The notes below the pieces were generated by a model. It was not told where the DNA came from, did no database searches, and saw only the letters and a program-made list of their open reading frames with translations. Source: an uncultured Eubacteriales bacterium (GTDB lineage Bacteria > Bacillota > Clostridia > Peptostreptococcales > Anaerovoracaceae). From it: 5,172 nucleotides of DNA. This document shows positions 1-5,015 of this stretch, in pieces (position 1 is the first letter of the stretch; the number at the start of each line of letters is the position of its first letter). Location: assembly GCA_900542245.1 (NCBI GenBank), contig UQMQ01000141.1, forward strand, positions 1-5,172. The letters run 5' to 3'. Position numbers and translations under genes: made by a program.

Positions 1-129
1 GATCTTATCGACTTCCCGCAGCGTGCCGATCAGCTTCCGCAGAAGCAGGATCAGGTAGACCAGCAAGATCATGCCTAAGACTGCAAGGATGGTCAGGATC
101 AGACCCTGATATGTGATGGTGATTGTCAT
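1..129 (-). CDS. DUF948-like small membrane-anchored protein (N-terminal part, cut by window edge)
   Basis: The frame begins at an ATG at 129 and stays open to the left edge, giving 43 residues of an incomplete protein. Residues 1-7 are short and polar, residues about 8-30 form one very hydrophobic membrane helix rich in Leu and Ile, and a basic/amphipathic stretch follows (RKLIGTLREVDKI, 31-43). This pattern, a single N-terminal helix followed by a 'GTLxEVDK' start of a coiled region, resembles DUF948/YtxG-type proteins of Bacillota, whose biochemical role is unknown. The start is supported by AAGGGAGG at 136-143, six bases upstream. A sigma-A-type promoter lies further upstream (183-212). 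The gene is divergent from spmA. The family call rests on the N-terminus alone and is moderate; membrane anchoring is more certain. Confidence 0.65.
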   Translation of the reverse strand, partial: MTITITYQGLILTILAVLGMILLVYLILLLRKLIGTLREVDKI

Positions 130-182
130 TGAATACCTCCCTTCGCAGATTCGCTTTTTCACTATAAATAAAAGCTAACCTT

Positions 183-212
183 ATTATATCCTAGATATGG
201 AAATAATTGCAA
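183..212 (-). promoter_or_regulatory. Sigma-A-type promoter for the leftward DUF948-like gene
   Basis: On the minus strand TTGCAA (207-212; 4 of 6 to the -35 consensus) is followed after 18 bases by a perfect TATAAT (183-188). Transcription would begin near 176, leaving a leader of about 47 bases before the ATG at 129, with the ribosome binding site at 136-143. Spacing and direction fit vegetative transcription of the leftward gene. Prediction by eye only. Confidence 0.6.
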
Positions 213-239
213 CATTTTTTTCGATTTTTAGCATAAAAT
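212..239 (+). promoter_or_regulatory. Possible SigE-type sporulation promoter of spmAB
   Basis: The octamer CATAAAAT at 232-239 differs at one position from the mother-cell SigE -10 consensus CATACAAT. ACATTTT (212-218) is a weak -35 match, 13 bases upstream. No good sigma-A pair is visible for the plus strand here: TTGCAA at 207 is 21 bases from TAAAAT, which is too far. In B. subtilis the spmA-spmB genes belong to a SigE-controlled operon, which makes the reading plausible. A SigK-type reading (CATAnnnTA) fits partly as well. AT-rich DNA produces such matches by chance, so confidence is low. Confidence 0.3.
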
Positions 240-309
240 TTTTAAATAAATGTCTTTTTTCCTTTCTTTTTGGGGCGCAGCACCTCTTGCGCACCGAAAA
301 TGACGCTGC

Positions 310-316
310 AAAGGAG
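310..316 (+). promoter_or_regulatory. Ribosome binding site that sets the spmA start
   Basis: AAAGGAG lies ten bases before the ATG at 327. It places the spmA start there and not at the in-frame ATG at 270, which has only a pyrimidine-rich stretch in front of it. Confidence 0.8.
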
Positions 317-326
317 TAATTTTCCC

Positions 327-914
327 ATGATGAATTATATCTGGTCCGGTATTTTTTTATCGTCGTTTCTCTATGCGGCCCTGTGCGGCAACATATCTGC
401 CTTCGGTACCGCGATCGTCGAAAGCTCGCAAAGCGCTGTCACCTTCGTCATCGGTCTTGCCGGCATCATGGCCATGTGGAGTGGCTTGATGGAGGTCGCT
501 GAACGCACCGGACTCATTCACAGCCTCGCGCGGCTCCTGATGCCCTTTACGCGCCTACTCTTTCCCAAACAAAAGGACCCGGAGACGCTTTCCTGCATCA
601 TCATGAGCTTTATGGCAAACATCTTCGGTGCGGGCAACAGCTCGACCGTCTTTGCGCTGCGCACGATGGAACGGCTGGACGCACAAAACCACCATGCCGC
701 CTCGGCAAGCAACGACATGTGTACCTTCGCAGTCGTCAATATGGCGTTTGCGCCGCTGGTACCGGTCGTGACCATTCAGATTCGCGAAGATCTCGGCTCG
801 GAAGCGCCGTATTCCATCGTGCTTCCTGCCCTCATCACTGCGGGCATCACAGTCCTGATCTCCATCGCAATATGCAAATTGATGGAAAGGAGATCTACAG
901 AGCGTGAGCATTGA
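327..914 (+). CDS. spmA: Spore maturation protein A (nucleoside-recognition/Gate domain membrane protein)
   Basis: Encodes 195 residues, close to the usual SpmA length. It is a polytopic membrane protein with hydrophobic segments at about 3-21, 35-57, 90-110, 131-150 and 163-184. The family signature is clear: FMANIFGAGNSS (95-106) followed by RTMERLDAQN (112-121) parallels the MANxFGLGNAAT...KAMEQMKKLN region of B. subtilis SpmA, and FAVVNMAF...LVPVV (134-148) matches the second conserved block. In Bacillus and Clostridium SpmA works with SpmB to let the forespore core dehydrate, which affects spore density and heat resistance; the transported or sensed ligand is unknown. Gate-domain relatives also occur in non-sporulating bacteria, so sporulation is likely but not proved. 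The start at 327 is chosen from the ribosome binding site at 310-316; a second ATG follows directly at 330. The 3' end overlaps spmB by 11 bases. The dacB/dacF neighbour common in other genomes is not in the window. Confidence 0.92.
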   Translation: MMNYIWSGIFLSSFLYAALCGNISAFGTAIVESSQSAVTFVIGLAGIMAMWSGLMEVAERTGLIHSLARLLMPFTRLLFPKQKDPETLSCIIMSFMANIFGAGNSSTVFALRTMERLDAQNHHAASASNDMCTFAVVNMAFAPLVPVVTIQIREDLGSEAPYSIVLPALITAGITVLISIAICKLMERRSTEREH

Positions 915-1437
915 GACCTTTTTTGCTACAATTTCTTCCGCATTCGTCCCGGTCATGGCTGCACTGATCCTTGCCTACGGACTGCTGCATAACGCCCCGG
1001 TCTACGACTACTTCATCGAGGGTGCCAAAAAGGGACTGGCGACCGCGTTGGAGATCCTGCCGTTTCTCATCGGGATCTATTTGGCTGTCAACGGCCTCAC
1101 CGCCTCCGGTCTGCTGCAGTTTATCTATCATCTGCTCGCACCCCTGCTCGACTTCCTTGCAGTCCCTTCGCAGCTCCTGCCGCTGATGCTGCTACGCGCG
1201 GTCTCCGGCAGCGGCTCCTTCATCATCGTGCAGGACATCCTCGAAGCGGTCGGCCCGGACTCCTACGCCGGTCGCGCCGCCTGTGTGATGGCCGGCGGCT
1301 GTGAGACCGTCATCTACGTCCTTGCACTGTATTTCAGTGTCACCGGAGTGACCCGCATGCGTCATGCCTTTGCCTGCGGCATGCTGGCATACCTCGCAGG
1401 CATTGCCGTCTCTCTGGTCATTGTCCGCTTGATTTGA
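904..1437 (+). CDS. spmB: Spore maturation protein B (nucleoside-recognition/Gate domain membrane protein)
   Basis: Encodes 177 residues, almost the same length as B. subtilis SpmB. It begins with GTG at 904, eleven bases after AAAGGAG (886-892), which lies inside the end of spmA. The 11-base overlap with spmA suggests translational coupling and equal output. Hydrophobic segments lie at about 8-27, 46-63, 72-86, 90-110 and 155-175. Diagnostic blocks are VYDYFIEGAKKGL (33-45), RAVSGSGSF (98-106), GPDSYAGR (117-124) and ETVIYVLALYF (134-144), all close to the SpmB pattern of 'PISGTAS', 'HGPDSF.GR' and 'TLYVLTVYFG'. The protein is thought to act with SpmA in a membrane complex required for spore-core dehydration. 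It is the last plus-strand gene here; its stop is 27 bases from the stop of the opposing yabB, with no clear terminator. Confidence 0.93.
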   Translation: MSIETFFATISSAFVPVMAALILAYGLLHNAPVYDYFIEGAKKGLATALEILPFLIGIYLAVNGLTASGLLQFIYHLLAPLLDFLAVPSQLLPLMLLRAVSGSGSFIIVQDILEAVGPDSYAGRAACVMAGGCETVIYVLALYFSVTGVTRMRHAFACGMLAYLAGIAVSLVIVRLI

Positions 1438-1470
1438 AATTTGTGATTATTCCTTGATTTGTAATTATTC
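1428..1470. repeat. Imperfect tandem repeat spanning the convergent spmB and yabB stops
   Basis: CTTGATTTG occurs at 1428-1436 and again at 1453-1461. ATTTGTGATTATTC (1439-1452) recurs with one change as ATTTGTAATTATTC (1457-1470). Together they look like two copies of a unit of about 18-25 bases, the second with an internal deletion. The repeat includes the last codons and TGA of spmB and, on the other strand, GAATAA with the TAA stop of yabB; the second GAATAA supplies a backup-looking TAA. It resembles a small slippage duplication. No GC-rich hairpin or T-run is present. Confidence 0.7.
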
Positions 1471-2250
1471 GTAGCATTTTCGCAGTCTTGCGGTAAAGCT
1501 GCCGTCTGCTTCGTAGACAGCCAGCGGCTTGAGCAGTTTGAGTTCTTTCCCACCGCCTTTGATCATATGCACCAGCAAAATATTGGGAATCTCGCCCTCT
1601 TTGGGACTGACCAGACACAGCTCCTTCGGCTCCAGCCCGTAGGTTCTGCCTGCCACGCAGATGTCGACTAGGCGTGCGGGTCTGTGCACCATGAAGAAGC
1701 TTCCCTTCGGTTTCAGAAGCTGCGCTGCACACTGCACGAAATCCGCCAGCCCTGCCGTCGTTTCGTGTCTGGCGATCGTTTTCGCGCTGTTCGCATTGGT
1801 CAGACCGCCCTGCCCTTGCGTGTAAGGCGGATTGCAGGTCACAACATCTACGATGTCCCGAAGGCACACTCCCTGTCCGCTGCAAAAGTCTTTGACATCG
1901 GATCGAAAAAACTGCACACGCGCCTGCAGCCCGTTGCGCTGCACGCTTCGCACCGCCCGCTCATAGGAATTTTGCTGCACCTCAACGCCGTAAATACGGC
2001 TGCAGTTCGTCTTATATGACAGAATCAGCGGAATGATGCCTGTTCCCGTACACAGGTCGACCGCCTTGCAGTCCGCAAGACCGCGCCGTCTGGCGACGAG
2101 CGGCTTTGCATCGAAATTGACCTCGCTGAAACCGCCCTGCCGGGCAGCGAAATCAGCCAACAGAACGGCATCCACGCCGTAACAGAACTCGGCGGGTTCC
2201 TGGATCAGCTCAAGCCCGCCGAATCCGATCTGATCGATTCGTTCCGTCAT
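1465..2250 (-). CDS. yabB: tRNA1(Val) (adenine37-N6)-methyltransferase family protein (YabB/TrmN6-like)
   Basis: A 261-residue SAM-dependent class I methyltransferase. Motif I is VDLCTGTGIIPLIL (64-77). The acidic ribose-binding position is E90 in GVEVQ. Motif IV CNPPY (139-143) is the N/DPPY signature of enzymes that methylate exocyclic amino groups. Family features ARHE (160-163) and HRPARLVDI (189-197) follow. The N-terminal GVDAVLLADFA (25-35) matches the YabB/YfiC pattern 'SxDAVLLAxFA'. E. coli TrmN6/YfiC makes m6A37 in tRNA1(Val); the substrate of the Bacillota version is inferred by homology. It is slightly longer than B. subtilis YabB because of an extra stretch of about 14 residues at 46-60, before motif I. 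It starts six bases after the ricT stop; AAGGA in the ricT tail is about 13 bases upstream, a longish spacing. The yazA and rsmI genes that follow yabB in Bacillus are absent here; spmB lies opposite instead. Confidence 0.88.
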   Translation of the reverse strand: MTERIDQIGFGGLELIQEPAEFCYGVDAVLLADFAARQGGFSEVNFDAKPLVARRRGLADCKAVDLCTGTGIIPLILSYKTNCSRIYGVEVQQNSYERAVRSVQRNGLQARVQFFRSDVKDFCSGQGVCLRDIVDVVTCNPPYTQGQGGLTNANSAKTIARHETTAGLADFVQCAAQLLKPKGSFFMVHRPARLVDICVAGRTYGLEPKELCLVSPKEGEIPNILLVHMIKGGGKELKLLKPLAVYEADGSFTARLRKCYE

Positions 2251-2256
2251 CGCTTG

Positions 2257-3264
2257 CTACTCGTCCTTCATCAGTTCTTCCATCTCTTTTTTGGTCGCGG
2301 CATCCATGCCCGCAAAGATGTTCGCATTGTCCCTATCCCGGTTGTCCCTGCCGCGTTCCCGCCGCTTCTCCAGGCGACGGATCTCTTCTTTTTTATAGGT
2401 ATAGATATCCGGCGTCAGTTTTTCTTCCTGCTCCTCCGGTTTATTCTCTTTTTTGGCGTCTTTGTCATTTTTGTCGCCGCGTCGTCTGCCGACTGTCGGC
2501 GGCGCATCATCTACATATAGACGCACCTTGACCTTGTTTTCCAAAAGGACCGTCTCTACGACCTTGCCGAGACCGTCCGGTGTTTTGACCTTTTCTCCGA
2601 TATCCGGCATGCCTCTGCGCAGCTCCATATAGATGTCGTTTTCGTATTTCAGGCAGCACATCAGTCTGCCGCAGATGCCGGAGATCTTCGCCGGATTCAG
2701 AGACAGATTCTGCACCTTTGCCATCTTGATCGACACCGGCTCGAAGTCCGCCAGCCAGCTGTGGCAGCAAAGACTGCGTCCGCAGCTACCGATACCGCCC
2801 AGCATTTTGGCCTCATCGCGCACGCCGATCTGTCTGAGCTCGATGCGCATTTTGAATACACTTGCCAGATCCTTGACCAGTTCGCGGAAGTCCACACGTC
2901 CGTCTGCTGTAAAGTAAAAGATGATCTTGCTCTTATCGAAGGTGTATTCCACATCGATCAGCTTCATCACAAGTCCATGCTTATCGATTTTTTCTTGGCA
3001 GAGCGCCATCGCCTTTTCCTTCTTCTTGACATTTTCCTGATGCTGTCTGTAATCCTCCTCGCAGGCCACTCTGACAATTCTTTTGAGCGGCGCAACGATA
3101 TTGTCCTCGTCGACTGTCGTTGCTTCCATCGACACCGTCCCGAATTCCATACCGCGCGCGGTCTCCACGATGACATTGGCACCGATCTCCAGTTCTAATT
3201 CACCCGGGTCGAAATAGTAGACCTTACCTGCGGTCTTGAATCTGACCCCTATTACTCTTACCAT
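2257..3264 (-). CDS. ricT: RicT/YaaT, Fe-S PSP1-domain subunit of the RNase Y specificity (Y-)complex
   Basis: Encodes 335 residues. The N-terminal part (1-60) and the PSP1 C-terminal domain (about 60-147) match YaaT, including RxVRxA (62-67) and the FTADGRVDFRELVKDLA block (118-134). The cysteine signature follows: GSCGRSLCC (159-167; C161, C166, C167) and GICGRLMCCLKYE (196-208; C198, C203, C204). In B. subtilis RicT joins RicA (YmcA) and RicF (YlbF) in a complex carrying [4Fe-4S] clusters; it modulates RNase Y, processing of operon mRNAs, and competence, biofilm and sporulation decisions. The partner genes are usually elsewhere in the genome and are not seen here. From about residue 260 the protein has a long, highly charged Lys/Arg/Glu/Asp tail, making it longer than B. 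subtilis YaaT (about 275 residues). AAAGGAG at 3270-3276, five bases before the ATG, supports the start. A 71-base gap separates it from holB and six bases separate it from yabB. Confidence 0.92.
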   Translation of the reverse strand: MVRVIGVRFKTAGKVYYFDPGELELEIGANVIVETARGMEFGTVSMEATTVDEDNIVAPLKRIVRVACEEDYRQHQENVKKKEKAMALCQEKIDKHGLVMKLIDVEYTFDKSKIIFYFTADGRVDFRELVKDLASVFKMRIELRQIGVRDEAKMLGGIGSCGRSLCCHSWLADFEPVSIKMAKVQNLSLNPAKISGICGRLMCCLKYENDIYMELRRGMPDIGEKVKTPDGLGKVVETVLLENKVKVRLYVDDAPPTVGRRRGDKNDKDAKKENKPEEQEEKLTPDIYTYKKEEIRRLEKRRERGRDNRDRDNANIFAGMDAATKKEMEELMKDE

Positions 3265-3301
3265 AGTTTCTCCTTTATGATTTTGGCTGCGGTTCCTGCT
3301 G

Positions 3302-3325
3302 CGGGCACGACTACCGACCGTCCCG
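3302..3325 (-). other. Intercistronic hairpin between holB and ricT
   Basis: On the minus strand CGGGACG can pair with CGT-G-CCCG, a seven-pair GC-rich stem with one bulged G and a nine-base loop. It sits in the 71-base holB-ricT gap, 26 bases upstream of the ricT ribosome binding site. No T-run follows, so it is not a standard intrinsic terminator. It could be an mRNA processing or stabilising element, or chance pairing. Confidence 0.35.
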
Positions 3326-3335
3326 TATCACATCG

Positions 3336-4169
3336 TTATTTGCCGATTTTAATGAGCAGGTCCTTCAGCGCATAATTGTAATTCACTTTCCATATCAGAT
3401 CTCTGCGCGCTTCTTCAAGCAGTGTGACATACCGCATGATTTCCTCCGGCCGGAACAGCTTACTGCGTGCGTCCTTGCCGAGCAGAATATCCCGGAAAAC
3501 ATGTTCCATCGCATCTAGGACGCGAAAGGCGTCATCGCGGTTCTTTACATTTTGCGCAAGGATCTGCTTCATTTGGAAGAATCCTTCTCCATCCAAAATC
3601 CAATCGACCAATGCATCGGCACAGTCTCGGGCACGTTCTCCCTCTGCTTCGCTTTGCGGCGCGTCTGCCGTCTCCTCAGGCTGCAGATGCCAGCCAATAC
3701 AGCGGGAACGAATGGTTTCCAGCATGTTTTCGCGATTATCACACAGGAGCAGCATCACAGCATCGCCCTGCGGTTCCTCCAGCGTCTTGAGCAAACGGTT
3801 CTGCGCACGGACGGTCATCGTGTCCGCATCGGCGATGATCGCCATATTGCGCGGTCCGAGCGGCTTACGGGCGAGGTTTCCCTGCAGTTTTTCAATCATA
3901 TCGTCTTTAACCGATATACCGTCCGCCTCGACCCGATACAGATCTTCACAGTTGTCGTGGTCGATCTTGCGGCAATCCGCACAGGTATCACAGCCCTCAC
4001 CCGGCGCGACGCGGCAGCTTAGCGCCTTCAAAAAATCTTTCGCAAAGCCGATTTTATCCACGCAGGTATCGCCCTCGATCAGATAGGCATGTGAGATATT
4101 TCCCTCACAGATGCTTTGCCGGATACGTCCGACCAGCTTTTCGTTTTCTTTCCATCTCGTCAGAGACAA
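3336..4169 (-). CDS. holB: DNA polymerase III delta' subunit (clamp loader)
   Basis: A 277-residue AAA+ clamp-loader subunit, which helps load the beta clamp at primer ends during replication. Conserved points, counted from TTG as residue 1: SHAYLIEG (26-33), a zinc-binding set C52, C60, C63, C66 in SCRVAPGEGCDTCADC, the Walker-B-like core IIADADTMT (111-119) leading into AQNRLLKTLEEP (122-133), and the sensor/SRC motif IRSRC (153-157). The P-loop is degenerate: G33-D-T-C-V-D-K39 replaces GxxGxGK, keeping Lys but losing both glycines, so ATP binding is doubtful. No ATG is available near the expected N-terminus. TTG at 4169 gives LSLTRWKENEKL, aligning with the MAISWKEMNEL start of B. subtilis HolB. 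It lies one base after the tmk TGA (TGAATTG), with AGGA seven bases upstream. The open frame extends further to 4352 but only through tmk. The yaaQ and yaaR genes that separate tmk and holB in Bacillus are absent. Confidence 0.9.
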   Translation of the reverse strand: MSLTRWKENEKLVGRIRQSICEGNISHAYLIEGDTCVDKIGFAKDFLKALSCRVAPGEGCDTCADCRKIDHDNCEDLYRVEADGISVKDDMIEKLQGNLARKPLGPRNMAIIADADTMTVRAQNRLLKTLEEPQGDAVMLLLCDNRENMLETIRSRCIGWHLQPEETADAPQSEAEGERARDCADALVDWILDGEGFFQMKQILAQNVKNRDDAFRVLDAMEHVFRDILLGKDARSKLFRPEEIMRYVTLLEEARRDLIWKVNYNYALKDLLIKIGK

Positions 4170-4170
4170 T

Positions 4171-4815
4171 TCAGTTTCCTGCCTTTCTGCTTTCCCATGC
4201 AGCCAATATGCGATCCAGCTTCGTGCAGACCTCTGTAGAGATCTCTGCAATGCTGCGGCTGGCGTCGATCCCGCAGAAGCGGTCCGCAAACTGCTTTTCG
4301 AGCTGCAGATAGCCCCGGTAGACATCTTGATGGAACGCTTCTGCCTCCGCATCGAGCCGATCCTGCTGATCGACCCGAATCCGATCCTTGCCGACCGACG
4401 GGTCGAGCTTGAATAAAAGCGTCAAGTCCGGCATACAGCCCTTAACTGCGTAACCGTTAATGACCGCCACTGCTTCTCCCAGTTTCCTGCCGTAGCCCTG
4501 ATAGGCGATGCTGGAGTCCACGAATCGATCGCAAATCACGACCTTGCCTGCAGCTAGCGCCGGTTCGATCACCTCAGACACATGCTGCGCTCTGGCTGCC
4601 GCATACAGCATCGCCTCCGTCATATAATCCATTTCCTTGCAGTTCTTGTCAAGGATAATATCTCGAATCCGTTCTCCGATCGCAGTGCCGCCCGGTTCTC
4701 TGGTAAAGACCACTTCAAACTGTTTCCCCTCAAAGTAGTCTTTGATATTCTTGATCTGTGTCGACTTCCCGGAACCATCCGGTCCTTCTATCGAAATAAA
4801 GATTCCGCGCCTCAT
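4171..4815 (-). CDS. tmk: Thymidylate kinase (dTMP kinase)
   Basis: Encodes 214 residues, the normal length for the family. It phosphorylates dTMP to dTDP with ATP in the cytoplasm, on the route to dTTP. The P-loop is EGPDGSGKST (10-19). The dTMP-binding segment is TREPGG (38-43). The DR motif is DRFVDSSIAYQGYG (96-109). The lid region is DRIRVDQQDRLD (144-155), followed by the family pattern FHxxVxxGY (161-169). All key elements are present. The ATG at 4815 overlaps the stop of the upstream microprotein frame as ATGA, and its ribosome binding site (GAGGAGAG, 4820-4827) lies inside that frame. The stop is one base from the proposed TTG start of holB, so the two are probably co-translated. Clear assignment. 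Confidence 0.96.
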   Translation of the reverse strand: MRRGIFISIEGPDGSGKSTQIKNIKDYFEGKQFEVVFTREPGGTAIGERIRDIILDKNCKEMDYMTEAMLYAAARAQHVSEVIEPALAAGKVVICDRFVDSSIAYQGYGRKLGEAVAVINGYAVKGCMPDLTLLFKLDPSVGKDRIRVDQQDRLDAEAEAFHQDVYRGYLQLEKQFADRFCGIDASRSIAEISTEVCTKLDRILAAWESRKAGN

Positions 4816-4928
4816 TGCTCTCTCCTCTTTTTGTTGATCTCATTGACCAGCTTTTCAAAGCATACCTCTACGCACAAAAGAAGAGGCACACAAAGCAGTA
4901 CAGCAAAACAAATTCTAGCAATTGTCAC
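4812..4928 (-). CDS. Uncharacterised 38-residue cysteine-rich membrane microprotein, coupled to tmk
   Basis: This short frame starts with GTG at 4928, eight bases after a perfect AAAGGAGG (4937-4944), and ends in a TGA that overlaps the tmk ATG (ATGA). The product has one hydrophobic helix (residues about 6-24, rich in Leu, Val and Cys) and a charged C-terminus (EKLVNEINKKRREQ, 25-38) likely to face the cytoplasm by the positive-inside rule. Four cysteines at 7, 13, 19 and 23 lie in or at the edge of the helix. I recognise no family. The frame is open back to a GTG at 5012, but that would place the gene across its own promoter (4990-4998) and lacks a ribosome binding site, so the shorter form is preferred. 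It may be a functional small protein, or a leader-like frame whose translation feeds ribosomes into tmk: the tmk ribosome binding site is formed by its last Arg and Glu codons. Confidence 0.6.
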   Translation of the reverse strand: MTIARICFAVLLCVPLLLCVEVCFEKLVNEINKKRREQ

Positions 4929-4936
4929 GCTCACTT

Positions 4937-4944
4937 CCTCCTTT
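4937..4944 (-). promoter_or_regulatory. Strong ribosome binding site of the microprotein frame
   Basis: AAAGGAGG on the minus strand is an eight-base match to the 16S rRNA anti-Shine-Dalgarno sequence. It is eight bases from the GTG at 4928 and only two from another in-frame GTG at 4934, so 4928 is the likely start. Confidence 0.75.
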
Positions 4945-4989
4945 GCAGCAAAATGATATGCACACGCCCGTTTCCAGACGTTCAATATG

Positions 4990-4998
4990 ATTATATCA
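4990..4998 (-). promoter_or_regulatory. Extended -10 promoter of the microprotein-tmk-holB-ricT-yabB operon
   Basis: On the minus strand TGATATAAT contains a perfect TATAAT (4990-4995) and the TGn extension typical of promoters that do not need a good -35. The DNA 17-18 bases upstream (TAGGAA/CTAGGA) is a poor -35. Transcription would start near 4983, about 55 bases before the GTG at 4928. This is the only clear promoter seen for the leftward block; an upstream gene could also read into it. Confidence 0.55.
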
Positions 4999-5015
4999 CA
5001 ATTTCTGCACACTTC

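Noticed and set aside
272..295. Stem at GCGCA/TGCGC considered as an intrinsic terminator
   Set aside because: Neither strand has a T-run immediately downstream of the stem; the nearby plus-strand T-rich tract is on the upstream side.
270..326. Upstream ATG at 270 in frame with spmA, adding 19 residues
   Set aside because: It has no ribosome binding site. The ATG at 327 has AAAGGAG ten bases upstream, and the SpmA family N-terminus aligns there.
1418..1885. 155-codon minus-strand frame overlapping yabB and the spmB end
   Set aside because: It lies in another frame of the confident methyltransferase gene; its Arg/Gly/Gln-rich composition is typical of a shadow.
2761..3198. 145-codon plus-strand open frame opposite ricT
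   Set aside because: It lies fully antisense to the conserved RicT core, has no convincing ribosome binding site and matches no family I know.
3424..4086. 220-codon plus-strand open frame opposite holB
   Set aside because: It is Ser/Arg-rich with no recognisable motif and is the mirror of a confident gene, so it is a shadow.
4170..4352. Longer holB frame extending upstream to 4352
   Set aside because: The extra 61 residues lie within tmk in another frame, are low in hydrophobic content and do not match delta'; the homologous N-terminus begins at the TTG at 4169.
4929..5012. Longer microprotein frame from GTG at 5012
   Set aside because: It would begin upstream of the extended -10 promoter and has no ribosome binding site; the GTG at 4928 has an ideal one.
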